The notes: generated by a model from the letters alone, not told the origin. Shown: positions 18,292 to 29,424, counted from the first letter of the stretch. The stretch: 64,000 nucleotides of DNA from JALORV01 sp963769745 (GCA_963769745.1 CAVYNB010000019.1:62001-126000), one strand, 5' to 3'. A program made the numbers and translations.

Positions 18292-18951
18292 CTATGCCGT
18301 GGCCGAGCGCAGCCCCTGCTCGGAGGCCCACACCGCAGCTTCGACCCGGGAGCGGAAGCCGAGTTTCTTCAGCAGGTGCTTGACATGCACCTTCACGGTG
18401 CCTTCAGTGATCGACAGGTTGCGCGCGATCACCTTGTTGCTCTGTCCACCAGCAACGCAGCGCAGCACCGCCAGCTCACGGTCGGTCAGGTCGCGCACGT
18501 CACGCCGCACACCCCGCGCCTCGTCGCGCAGGGCATCAGCAAGCGCAGCGGTCAGGGCATCGCTGATCACCGTGCGCCCTTCCAGGGCACCGCGCACGCG
18601 TTCGAGCAGTTCCTCGGGCTCGGTGTCCTTCAAGAGATAGCCGTCCGCACCGGCGCGGATCGCCGCCATCAGGTCTTCCGGCGCATCCGACACCGTCAGC
18701 ATCACGACCCGTTGCGACGGGTCTTCTTCCTTCAACGCCGCCAGGATCTCGAGCCCGCCACTGCCTTTCAGGTTGAGGTCGAGCAGCGTGAGGTCCGGCT
18801 CCTTTTCCTTCGCCAGCCGCACTGCCGAGGCGAAGTCGCCCGCCTCACCGACGACTTCGAACTTCGGCTCGAGCGCGAGCAGCTGGATCACCCCCTTGCG
18901 AAACAAGGGATGATCGTCGACCACGAGGATCGTGTACCGGTTTTCATTCAT
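18292..18951 (-). CDS. narL: Nitrate/nitrite response regulator NarL
   Basis: This 219-residue two-component regulator has an N-terminal receiver domain with the acidic pair Asp12-Asp13, phosphoacceptor Asp58 in LTLLDLNLKG and the conserved Thr and Lys (MLTVSD, YLLKD). The C-terminal LuxR/NarL-type helix-turn-helix runs from LTDRELAVL to VKVHVKHLLKKLG (about 152-200). ATG 18951 was chosen because it overlaps the narX stop by four bases and gives a receiver domain start; the longer frame adds 28 unrelated residues. It should receive phosphate from NarX and control the divergent nar genes. Confidence 0.95.
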   Translation of the reverse strand: MNENRYTILVVDDHPLFRKGVIQLLALEPKFEVVGEAGDFASAVRLAKEKEPDLTLLDLNLKGSGGLEILAALKEEDPSQRVVMLTVSDAPEDLMAAIRAGADGYLLKDTEPEELLERVRGALEGRTVISDALTAALADALRDEARGVRRDVRDLTDRELAVLRCVAGGQSNKVIARNLSITEGTVKVHVKHLLKKLGFRSRVEAAVWASEQGLRSATA

Positions 18952-20855
18952 GCAGCCGCTCCCGCGCGGGGAGCATTCGCCGCGACACCGGCGCGGGCGA
19001 AGGCTGTCTGCGGCCTGAAGCGCAGGCGTACGCAAGTCCCGCGCGGCGCGCGCGACTCGATGGTGATGTCGCCCCCGACCGAGGCCGCGCGATCGCGCAT
19101 GATCGCCAGTCCGAAGTGACCGTGCGGCGAGCGCCCCTGCCCGATGCCGATGCCGTCGTCTTCCACCGAGACCTCGATGGCGTTGTCGGCGTCGCGTCGC
19201 AGTGCCACCCAGGCCCGACGCGCGCGCGCGTGATGTTCGATGTTGGTCAATGCCTCGCGGACCACCTGCAGCACATGGACCTGCTCGTTCGCGGACAGCT
19301 CGACCTTCAGCAGGTCGTTCTCCAGTTCAACCGGCACCCCGGAACGGCGCTCGAACTGGGCCACTGTGTCACGCAGCGTACCGGCCATGCCCTCTTCACC
19401 GAGTCCCAGCCGGAACGTCGTCAGCAGTTCGCGCAACTCGCGGTAGGCGGTCGCAATGCCCTCGCGCAGTTCTGCCAGCACGGCCGCCGACTGTTCGCCG
19501 CTGCCGTCGCGCTCGAGCGTGGCGGACAGCCGCGCTATCTGAATCTTGGTGTACGAAAGCGACTGCGCCAGCGAGTCGTGCAGTTCACGGGCAATTGCAG
19601 CGCGCTCTTCGAGGACACCGAGCCGCCGGTGCTCCTCCCGGCGCTCCGCCGAGGCGAGCGCCGCACCGACATGCCGGCCCATCGTCTCGGCCAGCTCCAT
19701 CTGCCAGACCTCCAGGCCCCGGTTCGGCGGCAACGCCAGCGGCATCACGCCATAGCGGACACCGCCGTCGACGAGCGGTATTCCGATCACGCGCCGGTCG
19801 CCGGAGTCGCTCGGCTCCGTGCGCCAGGTGACACCCCCATCGCCCGCGCACAGTTGGCAGTCCCGCTCCATGCAGGCCTTCACGACACCTTCATCGCGTG
19901 CAAGCGGCATGCCCCGCACTCCGCCTGCATGGATCGAGCAGATGACCCCGCTTTCAACACCGAGAGCCTTGCGGACCATCGCCAGCACATCCGACAGCGA
20001 AGCGGAGTCCAGCGGCTTTTCGGCAAGCATTCGCGTGGTCTCGTACAGCAGCGAGAGCGACTCGTTGCGGCGCTCCAGATCGCGTGTCTTTTCGGCCACC
20101 TGCTTTTCGAGCGAGCCATACAGTCGCGCGAGATCGTCGACCATGAAATTGAAGGCCTGGCCGAGCTGGCCGATCTCATCGGGTCCCGTGCTCCCTGCCC
20201 GCACCGTGAAGTCTCCCGTGCGCACCCGTTTGGCTGCCTCACCCAGGCGCGCGATCGGCTGGAATACCTCGACGTTCAGCAGGAACAACGCCGCCACCAC
20301 CAGCATCATCATCACGAAAAATCCGATGCCCAGCACCATCCGCAGCAGCTGGATGCGGCCCTCCAGATCGGTCTCGATCTGTCGCACGAGGATGTCGACC
20401 TTCGCGACGAAGGCCGGCACTTCGGCCAGGAAATCGGAGCGTTCGGTCTCGTCCTCGATCGCCCTGCGCGCCAGCGGCTTGATGCGCGACTCCCAGTCGT
20501 GGACGATGCCCGAGTAGATGCGATGGACAGGATTGGCGCCGTTGTCCGGGATGCCCGTCATCAGCGCCGGGCTCTTCAGGCGCCGCTCGAACTCGACAAT
20601 CGCCGCCTCTGCCGCCTCGTGCCGGTCCGTGGTGCTGCCACGGATGTCCGCCACCCGGGTAGACAGCGCATACGACTGCATGCGCAGCGAGCCGGCGATG
20701 TTGATGGCACTGGCCTTGCCGGTCGACTGCTCGGCAAAGATCGTCGCGGCAACGATCACCGACAGCGCCAGCATCGCCACGACCGACAGCACGACTCCGA
20801 CGCGCACCAGCGTCGAGCCGGACCATAGTCGGCGGAACCACGAAACGCTCGTCAT
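18948..20855 (-). CDS. narX: Nitrate sensor histidine kinase NarX
   Basis: The 635-residue protein has transmembrane helices at about 17-39 and 168-193 enclosing a periplasmic sensor. The nitrate-binding P-box is clear at residues 51-64 (NIAGSLRMQSY). A HAMP domain (about 194-246) is followed by a GAF-like region containing three cysteines (Cys328, Cys333, Cys336), the HisKA_3 phosphoacceptor His426 in ARELHDSLAQS, and an ATPase domain ending with DDGIGIG and GHFGLAIMRDRA. It senses nitrate and phosphorylates NarL, whose gene overlaps its stop. It is divergent from narK1. Confidence 0.95.
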   Translation of the reverse strand: MTSVSWFRRLWSGSTLVRVGVVLSVVAMLALSVIVAATIFAEQSTGKASAINIAGSLRMQSYALSTRVADIRGSTTDRHEAAEAAIVEFERRLKSPALMTGIPDNGANPVHRIYSGIVHDWESRIKPLARRAIEDETERSDFLAEVPAFVAKVDILVRQIETDLEGRIQLLRMVLGIGFFVMMMLVVAALFLLNVEVFQPIARLGEAAKRVRTGDFTVRAGSTGPDEIGQLGQAFNFMVDDLARLYGSLEKQVAEKTRDLERRNESLSLLYETTRMLAEKPLDSASLSDVLAMVRKALGVESGVICSIHAGGVRGMPLARDEGVVKACMERDCQLCAGDGGVTWRTEPSDSGDRRVIGIPLVDGGVRYGVMPLALPPNRGLEVWQMELAETMGRHVGAALASAERREEHRRLGVLEERAAIARELHDSLAQSLSYTKIQIARLSATLERDGSGEQSAAVLAELREGIATAYRELRELLTTFRLGLGEEGMAGTLRDTVAQFERRSGVPVELENDLLKVELSANEQVHVLQVVREALTNIEHHARARRAWVALRRDADNAIEVSVEDDGIGIGQGRSPHGHFGLAIMRDRAASVGGDITIESRAPRGTCVRLRFRPQTAFARAGVAANAPRAGAAA

Positions 20856-21021
20856 GCATCACTCCCGCGACGGACAGTAGCGGCGGTCCACGATCAACGC
20901 CTGACCGGCGTCAATCGAGCCCGTGCCTCCTGCGGACGGATTGTCGCGCGGAACGGGGTACGAGGATTACCCCGGTCGAGGTACGGGGTCTTTCCTCTGA
21001 GGTCGAGAGCGCCTGCCCGGC

Positions 21022-21035
21022 TTGATGTGCATCAC
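21022..21035 (+). promoter_or_regulatory. FNR box upstream of narK1
   Basis: TTGAT-GTGC-ATCAC differs from the FNR consensus TTGAT-N4-ATCAA at only the last base. Its centre is at 21028.5. TAGCGT at 21057-21062 is correctly placed as a -10 box for a class II promoter starting near 21070, about 20 bases before the narK1 ATG. This predicts anaerobic activation of the narK1K2GHJI operon. I looked for NarL heptamers nearby but found no convincing pair. Confidence 0.75.
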
Positions 21036-21089
21036 GAGATCGCATGGCTGGCCGCCTAGCGTCGCGCTCAATTCAACCGGGAGGCGCTG

Positions 21090-22374
21090 ATGGCCGCGGC
21101 AACGCAGGGTGCGGGAGCAAGCACGACGAGCCTGAAGACCCAGCAGTGGTCGGTCGCGATCATGAGCACGATCGCATTCACGGTCTGCTTCGCCATCTGG
21201 ATGATGTTCGCGGTCATCGGCATTCCGATCAAGAAGATGCTCGATCTGAACGCGACCCAGTTCGGGCTGCTGACCGCGACGCCGGTGCTGACCGGTTCGC
21301 TGATCCGCGTGCCGCTTGGCATGTGGACCGACAAGTACGGTGGCCGGATCGTCTTCTTCCTGCTGATGATCAGCACCGTCATTCCCATCTGGCTGCTCAC
21401 TTACGCCACGGCGTACTGGCACTTCCTGGTGCTGGGACTGTTCGTGGGGCTGGCCGGCGGGTCGTTTTCGGTCGGCACGCCGTATGTCGCGCGCTGGTTC
21501 GACAAGAAGCACCAGGGCTTCGCGATGGGGATCTTCGGTGCCGGCAACTCGGGCGCCGCCGTGACCAAGTTCGTCGCGCCGGCGCTGGTCGTCGGCTTCG
21601 GCTGGGCCTTCGTGCCGCAGGTCTACGCCGTGGCGATGCTGGTCACCGCGATCGCCTTCTGGTTCTTCACCTACAGCGACCCGAAGCACCTGATCCCGGG
21701 CCACATCACATACCGCCGTCAGCTCGAGGTGCTGCGCGACCCGGCGGTGTGGAAGTACTGCCAGTACTACTCGATCGTCTTCGGCGGCTACGTCGCACTG
21801 TCGCTGTGGATGGTCAACTACTACGTCGGCGAGTTCGGTCTCGACATCCGCATCGCCGCGCTGCTGGCGGCGTGCTTCTCGCTGCCCGGCGGCGTGCTGC
21901 GCGCCATCGGCGGCTGGATGGCAGACAAGTGGGGCGCACACAAGGTGACATGGTGGGTCATGTGGGTGAGCTGGATCTGCCTGTTTCTGCTCGCGTATCC
22001 CGCCACCAGCTACACCGTCACCACGGTCAACGGCCCGTACACGTTCACGCTCGCCCACAACGTCTGGAGCTTCACGGCGCTGATGGCCGTGCTCGGGCGT
22101 GGCCTGGGCCTTCGGCAAGGCGAGTGTCTTCAAGTACATCGCCGATGACTACCCGACCAACATCGGAACGATCTCCGGCATCGTCGGCCTCGCCGGCGGC
22201 CTGGGCGGCTTCGTCTTGCCGGTGATGTTTGGCGCGCTGCTCGACCTCACCGGCGTGCGTTCGAGCGCCTTCATGCTGATGTACGGCGTCGTCTGGGTCT
22301 CGCTGATCTGGATGTATCGCACCGAAGTCAGCACGCGCGATGTCGTGCACAGCGAACCCAAGCCTGCCGTCTGA
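21090..22374 (+). CDS. narK1: Nitrate/nitrite MFS transporter NarK1, broken by a +1 insertion
   Basis: This 12-helix major facilitator protein of about 427 residues carries both nitrate signature motifs: GLAGGSFSVGTPYVARWF in helix 5 and, in the second half, IVGLAGGLGGFVLP in helix 11. The arginine of helix 2 (LIRVPLGMWTDKYGG) is present. The frame runs to LMAVLG, then one extra G in GGG (22095-22097) shifts it; the next frame continues with VAWAFGKASVFKYI to the stop at 22374. It resembles the type I (proton-coupled nitrate) NarK. The FNR box lies 55 bases upstream. narK2 follows after 33 bases. Confidence 0.92.
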
Positions 22375-22406
22375 GCAGCGCCGAGAACCGAGGAAGGAAT
22401 CTCACC

Positions 22407-24054
22407 ATGTCCGCCGTCAAACCCATTCCCGCGCCGCAAGGCACACGTTCGGCCGACATCGTCGATTGGCGCCCGGAAGACAACGAGTTCTGGGAGTCGA
22501 CCGGAAAGAAGATCGCCTACCGCAATCTCCTGCTCTCCGTGCCCGCGCTGCTGTGCGGATTCGCGGTCTGGGGCATGTGGGGAATCATCACGGTGCAGAT
22601 GCTCAACCTGGGCTTTCCGTTCACCCAGGCCGAACTCTTCACGTTGACGGCGATCGCAGGCATCGCGGGCGCGACGATGCGCATACCGGCGTCGTTCCTG
22701 ATCCGCCTGGCCGGTGGTCGCAACACGATCTTTCTGACCACGGCGATGCTGCTGGCCCCGGCGATAGGGACCGGCATCGTGCTCCAGCACAAGGACTGGC
22801 CGCTGTGGGCGTTCCAGCTGATGGCGCTGTGGTCCGGCGTGGGCGGCGGCAACTTCGCCAGCTCGATGTCGAACATCAGCACCTTCTTCCCGAAACGTCT
22901 GCAGGGCACCGCGCTGGGCATCAACGCCGGCATCGGCAACTTCGGCGTCACCACGATGCAGATCGTGATCCCGCTGGTGATGACGATCGGCATCTTCGGC
23001 GCCTTCGGCGGTGAGCCGATGACACTGGCGAAGGACAGCGGTTGGATCTTCGGAAAGATCGCTGCGGGCACGCCGACCTGGATCCAGAACGCGGGCTTCG
23101 CCTGGGTGCTGTCGCTGGTGCCGCTGTCGATCCTGTGCTGGTTCGGGATGAACAACCTGAAGACGGTCTCGCCCGAGACAAAGGTGATTCCGTCCTTCGC
23201 GAAGATCACCTACCTTTACACGCTCGCCTTCATCCCGTCGATCCTGGGGCTGTACCTGTACCTGCCCAAGCCGACCGGCCTCGGCCTGATCAGCATGTGG
23301 GTCGCGATCCCGCTGGACGTGATCGCCGCGCTGCTGATTATGCGGCTGGCGGCCTTCGGGCCGATGAAGGAAGGCATCGCCAAGCAGTTCGCTATCTTCA
23401 AGGACAAGCACACCTGGTCGATGACGCTGCTCTACATCGTCACCTTCGGCTCGTTCATCGGCTTTTCGATGGCGCTGCCGCTGTCGATGAAGGTGATCTT
23501 CGGCGTCAGCCACCAGCCGGACGCCAACGGCGTGATGCAGCACACGCTCAACAACCCGAATGCGCCGACGGTTCTGGCCTACGCCTGGATCGGCCCCTTC
23601 GTCGGCGCCGCGGTGCGGCCCGATCGGCGGCTGGATCTCCGACAAGGTGGGCGGCTCGATCGTCACGCAGGTCATCTCGGTCGTGATGGTGATCGCCTCG
23701 GTGGCGGTGGGCTACGTGATGATGCAGGCGTACTCCTCGCCGACGCCGGAGCAGTACTTCCCGGCCTTTCTCGGCCTGTTCATCGTGCTGTTCTTTGCCA
23801 GCGGCATCGGCAACGGCTCGACCTTCCGCACGATCGGCGTGATCTTCGACCGCCAGCAGGCCGGCCCGGTGCTCGGCTGGACTTCGGCGATCGCCGCCTA
23901 TGGCGCCTTCGTCGCACCGATCGTCATCGGCGACCAGATCAAGGCCGGCACGCCGCAGTACGCGATGTACGGCTTCGCGATCTTCTATGCGCTGTGCCTG
24001 ATCCTGAACTGGTGGTTCTACCTGCGTCGCAATGCGTACGTGAAGAACCCCTGA
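22407..24054 (+). CDS. narK2: Nitrate/nitrite MFS antiporter NarK2, broken by a +1 insertion
   Basis: This second NarK has about 548 residues, longer than NarK1 because of extended loops (for example around residues 195-265). Its nitrate signatures are GVGGGNFASSMSNISTFFP and the C-terminal GWTSAIAAYGAFVAP region. It belongs to the NarK2/NarU-like nitrate-nitrite exchange type commonly paired with NarK1. The frame breaks after FVGAAVRP where CCC at 23619-23621 has one C too many; the adjacent frame continues as IGGWISDKVGGSIV to 24054. A ribosome site GAGGAAGG precedes the ATG. It is 22 bases from narG. Confidence 0.92.
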
Positions 24055-24076
24055 TCCCTCTGCTGCGGAGACACAC

Positions 24077-27000
24077 ATGAGTCACTTTCTCGATCGCCTG
24101 ACGCACTTCACGCTGCCGAAGGAGGAATTCGCCAACGGCCACGGCGTGGCGACCGGCGAAGACCGCACCTGGGAAGACGCCTACCGCAACCGCTGGTCGC
24201 ACGACAAGATCGTGCGCTCCACCCACGGCGTGAACTGCACGGGTTCCTGCTCGTGGAAGATCTACGTCAAGGGCGGCATCGTCACGTGGGAAACCCAGCA
24301 GACCGACTACCCGCGTACGCGAGCGGATCTCCCGAACCACGAGCCGCGCGGCTGCGCCCGTGGCGCCTCGTACTCCTGGTACCTGTACAGCGCCAACCGG
24401 CTGAAGTACCCGATGGTGCGCGGCCGGCTGATCGAGCGCTGGCGCGCCGCACTGAAGGTCGCCAAAGAGTCAGGAAAAGGCGCCGTCGATGCGTGGGCCA
24501 CCATCGTCGAGGACCCGGCCGCGCGTCGTGACTACCAGAAGGTGCGCGGCATGGGCGGTTTCGTGCGTTCGAGCTGGGACGAAGTCAACCAGCTGATCGC
24601 CGCCGCCAACGTCTACACGATCAAGACGCACGGTCCGGACCGCGTGATCGGCTTCTCGCCGATTCCCGCGATGAGCATGGTGAGTTACGCCGCGGGCAGC
24701 CGGTACCTGTCGCTGATCGGCGGCGTCTGCATGAGCTTCTACGACTGGTACTGCGACCTGCCCCCGGCCAGCCCGCAGATCTGGGGCGAGCAGACCGACG
24801 TACCGGAGAGCGCCGACTGGTACAACTCGACCTACATCATCGCCTGGGGCAGCAACGTCCCGCAGACGCGCACCCCGGACGCGCACTTCTTCACCGAGGT
24901 CCGTTACAAGGGCGCGAAGACCGTTGCGGTCACGCCGGACTACTCCGAAGTCGCGAAGCTCGCCGACCTCTGGATGCATCCCAAGCAGGGCACCGATGCC
25001 GCCCTGGCGATGGCGATGGGTCACGTCGCGCTGAAGGAGTTCTACTTCAACAAGCGCTCTGCGTACTTCGACGATTACGCACGGCGCTACACCGATCTGC
25101 CGCTGCTGCTGCGGCTCGACGAAACGACGCTGGCGGACGGCACCAAGGTGATGGCGCCGGGCCGCTACGTGCGCGCGAGCGACTTCGCCGACAAGCTCGG
25201 CCAGGACAACAACCCGGAGTGGAAGTCGGTCGCCTTCGACGCGGCCGGCCAGGTGGTCGTACCCAATGGCTCGATCGGCTTCCGCTGGGGTCCGGACGGC
25301 CGAGCCGACGCCGGCAAGTGGAATCTCGAGTCCAAGGAAGGACGCGGCAACGCGGACGTGAAGGTCAAGCTCTCGGTGCTCGAGGAGAGCCAGAAACACG
25401 ACGTCGTCGAGGTCGCGTTCCCCTATTTCGCCGGCGCGAACACACCGCACTTTCCGAACAACTCCCAGCAGGGTGAACTGAACCGCGCGAAGGTTCCCGC
25501 GGTGCGACTGCGGCTCGCCGACGGCACCGACGCACTGGTCGCGACGGTGTTCGACCTGCAGGTCGCGCAGTACGGCATCGATCGCGGACTCGGCAGCGGC
25601 GCCAAGGACTACGACGACAACGCGCCCTACACGCCGGCCTGGCAGGAGAAGATCACCGGGGTGCCGCGCGACCAGGTCATCACGGTGGCGCGCCAGTTCG
25701 CCGACAACGCCGACAAGACGCACGGCAAGTCGATGATCATCATCGGCGCGGCAATGAACCACTGGTACCACGCCGACATGAACTACCGCGGCGTGATCAA
25801 CCTGCTGATGCTGTGCGGCTGCGTCGGCCAGAGTGGCGGAGGCTGGGCGCACTACGTCGGACAGGAAAAGCTGCGGCCGCAGACCGGCTGGACCGCCCTC
25901 GCGTTCGCGCTCGACTGGATCCGTCCACCGCGCCAGCAGAATTCGACGTCGTTTTTCTACGCGCACACCGACCAGTGGCGTTACGAGAAGCTGGGCGTCG
26001 AAGAGGTTCTCTCGCCACTGGCGGACAGGAAGGCGTTCGGTGGCAGCTTCATCGATTACAACGTCCGCGCCGAGCGCATGGGCTGGCTGCCGAGCGCTCC
26101 GCAGCTGAAGACCAACCCGCTGAAGGTCGTGAAGGATGCGCAGGCCGCGGGCATGGAGCCCAAGGACTACGTCGTGCGGGCGCTCAAGGACGGCAGCCTG
26201 CAGATGAGCTGCGAGGACCCGGACGCGCCGCAGAACTGGCCGCGCAACCTCTTCGTCTGGCGATCCAACCTGCTCGGATCGAGCGGCAAGGGCCATGAGT
26301 ACTTCTGCAAGCACCTTCTCGGCACCGAAAACGGCGTGCAGGGCAAGGACCTCGGCAAGGATGACGCCAAGCCGACCGAGGTCGAGTGGCACGCGCAGGC
26401 GCCGGAGGGCAAGCTCGACCTGCTGGTCACGCTCGACTTCCGCATGAGCACGACGTGCCTGTACAGCGACATCGTGCTGCCGACCGCGAGCTGGTACGAG
26501 AAGAATGACCTCAACACCAGCGACATGCACCCGTTCATCCATCCGCTGTCGGCCGCGGTCGACCCGGTGTGGCAATCCCGTTCCGACTGGGAGATCTACA
26601 AGGGCTTCGCCAAGGCGTTCAGCGAAGTCTGCGTCGGCCACCTCGGCGTCGAGAAGGAAGTCGTGCTGACGCCGCTGATGCACGACACGCCGGCGGAGCT
26701 CGCGCAACCGCTCGACGTGAAGGAGTGGAAGAAGGGCCAGTGCGAGCTGATCCCCGGCAAGACGGCACCGCAGATCGCGGTGGTCGAACGCGACTATCCG
26801 AATGTCTACAAGCGCTTCACCTCGCTTGGCCCCCTGATGGCCAAGGTCGGCAACGGCGGCAAGGGCATCGGCTGGAACACGCAAACGGAAGTCCAGCAAC
26901 TCGGCGAACTGAACGGAGTCGACGGCGACGGTAGGCCGCGCATCGTCAGCGATGTCGACGCCTGCGAAGTGATCCTGCAGCTTGCCCCCGAGACAAACGG

Positions 27001-27868
27001 CCACGTCGCGGTGAAGGCCTGGGAGGCGCTTTCAAAGATCACCGGCCGTGAGCACGCGCACCTGGCACTGCACCGCGAGGACGAGAAGATCCGCTACCGC
27101 GACGTGCTGGCGCAGCCGCGCAAGATCATTTCTTCACCGACGTGGTCCGGGCTCGAAAGCGAAAAGGTCTCGTACAACGCCGGCTACACGAACGTGCACG
27201 AGCTGATTCCGTGGCGCACGCTGACCGGCCGCCAGCAGTTCTACCAGGATCACCCCTGGATGATCGCGTTCGGCGAAGGCTTCTCGAGCTACCGCCCGCC
27301 GGTCGATCTCAAGACCACCTCGGGCATCCACAACATCAAGCCCAACGGCAACCCGGAGATCCTGCTCAACTTCATCACGCCGCACCAGAAGTGGGGCATC
27401 CACTCCACCTACAGCGACAACCTGATGATGCTGACGCTGAACCGCGGCGGCCCGGTCGTCTGGCTCAGCGAGGACGATGCGAAGAAGGCCGGTATTGAAG
27501 ACAACGACTGGATCGAGATCTTCAACATCAACGGCGCGATCGCCGCGCGCGCGGTGGTGAGCCAGCGCGTGAACCCCGGCATGACGATGATGTATCACGC
27601 GCAGGAAAAGATCATCAACACGCCGGGCTCGGAGATCACCGGCGTCAGGGGCGGCATCCACAACTCGGTCACGCGCATCGTCACCAAGCCGACGCACATG
27701 ATCGGCGGCTACGCGCAACTGTCCTATGGCTTCAACTACTACGGGACGATCGGCACGAACCGCGACGAGTTCGTCGTGGTGCGCAAGATGAAGAAGGTCG
27801 ACTGGCTGGATACGCCGCGCGACGACTATCTCGCGAAGGCATTCCAGTCGCAGGGCGAGAACCCCTAA
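24077..27868 (+). CDS. narG: Respiratory nitrate reductase alpha subunit
   Basis: The 1263-residue molybdoenzyme is intact and reduces nitrate to nitrite at the cytoplasmic face of the membrane. The FS0 iron-sulfur ligands are His50, Cys54, Cys58 and Cys93, at the same numbers as in E. coli NarG. The molybdenum ligand is Asp223 in SFYDWYCDLPP. The bis-MGD binding domains continue to the C-terminal segment with GTIGTNRDEFVVVRKMKK. There is no Tat signal, as expected for the membrane-bound NarGHI enzyme whose catalytic subunit stays in the cytoplasm. It is followed by narH after 29 bases. Confidence 0.98.
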   Translation: MSHFLDRLTHFTLPKEEFANGHGVATGEDRTWEDAYRNRWSHDKIVRSTHGVNCTGSCSWKIYVKGGIVTWETQQTDYPRTRADLPNHEPRGCARGASYSWYLYSANRLKYPMVRGRLIERWRAALKVAKESGKGAVDAWATIVEDPAARRDYQKVRGMGGFVRSSWDEVNQLIAAANVYTIKTHGPDRVIGFSPIPAMSMVSYAAGSRYLSLIGGVCMSFYDWYCDLPPASPQIWGEQTDVPESADWYNSTYIIAWGSNVPQTRTPDAHFFTEVRYKGAKTVAVTPDYSEVAKLADLWMHPKQGTDAALAMAMGHVALKEFYFNKRSAYFDDYARRYTDLPLLLRLDETTLADGTKVMAPGRYVRASDFADKLGQDNNPEWKSVAFDAAGQVVVPNGSIGFRWGPDGRADAGKWNLESKEGRGNADVKVKLSVLEESQKHDVVEVAFPYFAGANTPHFPNNSQQGELNRAKVPAVRLRLADGTDALVATVFDLQVAQYGIDRGLGSGAKDYDDNAPYTPAWQEKITGVPRDQVITVARQFADNADKTHGKSMIIIGAAMNHWYHADMNYRGVINLLMLCGCVGQSGGGWAHYVGQEKLRPQTGWTALAFALDWIRPPRQQNSTSFFYAHTDQWRYEKLGVEEVLSPLADRKAFGGSFIDYNVRAERMGWLPSAPQLKTNPLKVVKDAQAAGMEPKDYVVRALKDGSLQMSCEDPDAPQNWPRNLFVWRSNLLGSSGKGHEYFCKHLLGTENGVQGKDLGKDDAKPTEVEWHAQAPEGKLDLLVTLDFRMSTTCLYSDIVLPTASWYEKNDLNTSDMHPFIHPLSAAVDPVWQSRSDWEIYKGFAKAFSEVCVGHLGVEKEVVLTPLMHDTPAELAQPLDVKEWKKGQCELIPGKTAPQIAVVERDYPNVYKRFTSLGPLMAKVGNGGKGIGWNTQTEVQQLGELNGVDGDGRPRIVSDVDACEVILQLAPETNGHVAVKAWEALSKITGREHAHLALHREDEKIRYRDVLAQPRKIISSPTWSGLESEKVSYNAGYTNVHELIPWRTLTGRQQFYQDHPWMIAFGEGFSSYRPPVDLKTTSGIHNIKPNGNPEILLNFITPHQKWGIHSTYSDNLMMLTLNRGGPVVWLSEDDAKKAGIEDNDWIEIFNINGAIAARAVVSQRVNPGMTMMYHAQEKIINTPGSEITGVRGGIHNSVTRIVTKPTHMIGGYAQLSYGFNYYGTIGTNRDEFVVVRKMKKVDWLDTPRDDYLAKAFQSQGENP

Positions 27869-27897
27869 TGCAACCGAGCCGATAAGGAGCTGACGAC

Positions 27898-29422
27898 ATG
27901 AAAGTACGCGCACAGATCGGCATGGTGCTCAATCTCGACAAGTGCATCGGTTGCCACACCTGCAGCGTCACCTGCAAGAACGTCTGGACCAGCCGGCCGG
28001 GCGTCGAGTACGCCTGGTTCAACAACGTCGAGACCAAGCCTGGCATCGGCTACCCGAAGGAATGGGAGAACCAGGACAAGTGGAACGGCGGCTGGGTCCG
28101 CAAGTCCGACGGTTCGATCGTCCCGCGCCAGGGCGGCAAGTGGCAGCTGCTGATGAAGATCTTCGCCAACCCGAACCTGCCGGAGATCGACGACTACTAC
28201 GAGCCGTTCACGTTCGACTACGACCATCTGCACTCGGCACCCGAGATGAAGGCGGCGCCGACCGCGCGGCCGCGCTCGCTGATCACCGGGCAGCGGATGG
28301 AGAAGATCGAGTGGGGCCCGAACTGGGAGGAGATCCTCGGCGGCGAGTTTTCCAAGCGCAGCAAGGATCGCAACTTCGACGACATCCAGAAGGAAATCTA
28401 CGGCCAGTTCGAGAACACCTTCATGATGTACCTGCCGCGGCTGTGCGAGCACTGCCTCAATCCGGCGTGCGTCGCGAGCTGTCCGTCGGGCTCGATCTAC
28501 AAGCGCGAGGAAGACGGCATCGTGCTGATCGACCAGGACAAGTGCCGCGGCTGGCGCATGTGCGTGTCGGGCTGCCCCTACAAGAAGATCTACTACAACT
28601 GGAAGAGCGGCAAGGCCGAGAAGTGCATCTTCTGCTATCCGCGCATCGAGGCGGGCCAGCCGACCGTGTGCAGCGAGACCTGTGTGGGCCGCATCCGCTA
28701 CCTCGGCGTGCTGCTGTATGACGCCGACCGCATCGAGGAAGCCGCGAGCACCGAGCACGACAGGAACCTGTACTCGGCGCAGCTCGGCATCTTCCTCGAT
28801 CCCGAACGATCCGCGCGTGATCGAGCAGGCGCGCGCCGACGGCATTCCCGAGGCCTGGCTCGCCGCCGCGAAGACCTCACCGGTCTACAAGATGGCCGTG
28901 GACTGGCGCGTCGCGTTGCCGCTGCACCCCGAGTACCGCACGTTGCCGATGGTCTGGTACATCCCGCCGTTGTCGCCGGTCACATCGCGCGCGCAGTCGG
29001 GCGACATCGGCATGAACGGCGAATTGCCCGACGTGCGCAGCCTGCGCATTCCGCTGAAGTACCTGGCCAACCTGCTGACCGCCGGCGACGAGGAGCCGGT
29101 GGCACGTGCGCTCGAACGGATGATGGCGATGCGAGTCTTCATGCGCAGCCGCCACGTCGATGGCGTCGACAAGCCCGCGGTGCTCGAGCGCGTCGGCCTG
29201 ACGCGTGCCGAGGTCGAGGACATGTACCGCGTGATGGCGATCGCCAATTACGAGGACCGCTTCGTGATCCCGACGACGCATCGCGAATACGCCGAGAACG
29301 CGTTCAACGTGCGTGGCGGCTGCGGCTTTTCATTCGGCAACGGCTGCAGCGAAGGCGTGTCGGAGACGAGCCTCTTCGGCAGTGAAAAGAAACGCACGAT
29401 CCCCATCAAGGCGACGGTGTGA
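27898..29422 (+). CDS. narH: Respiratory nitrate reductase beta subunit, broken by a +1 insertion
   Basis: The corrected 507-residue electron-transfer subunit carries four Fe-S clusters. The first group is Cys16, Cys19, Cys22 and Cys26; later groups include CEHCLNPACVASCP and CRGWRMC, where Trp replaces a Cys to give the [3Fe-4S] cluster as in E. coli. The frame is lost after GIFLDP because CCC at 28801-28803 has one C more than expected; the other frame continues NDPRVIEQARADG to the stop at 29422. All Fe-S ligands lie before the break, but the C-terminal 200 residues needed for contacts with NarG and NarI come after it. Confidence 0.94.
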
Positions 29423-29424
29423 CG

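Noticed and set aside
20940..20990. NarL heptamer sites before narK1
   Set aside because: Several TAC-rich pieces are present, but none matches the heptamer consensus well and no 7-2-7 pair is seen.
24470..27004. 844-codon open frame on the reverse strand, antisense to narG
   Set aside because: High GC keeps antisense frames open; composition is Arg/Ala/Val repeats with no family motif, and narG is clearly the real gene.
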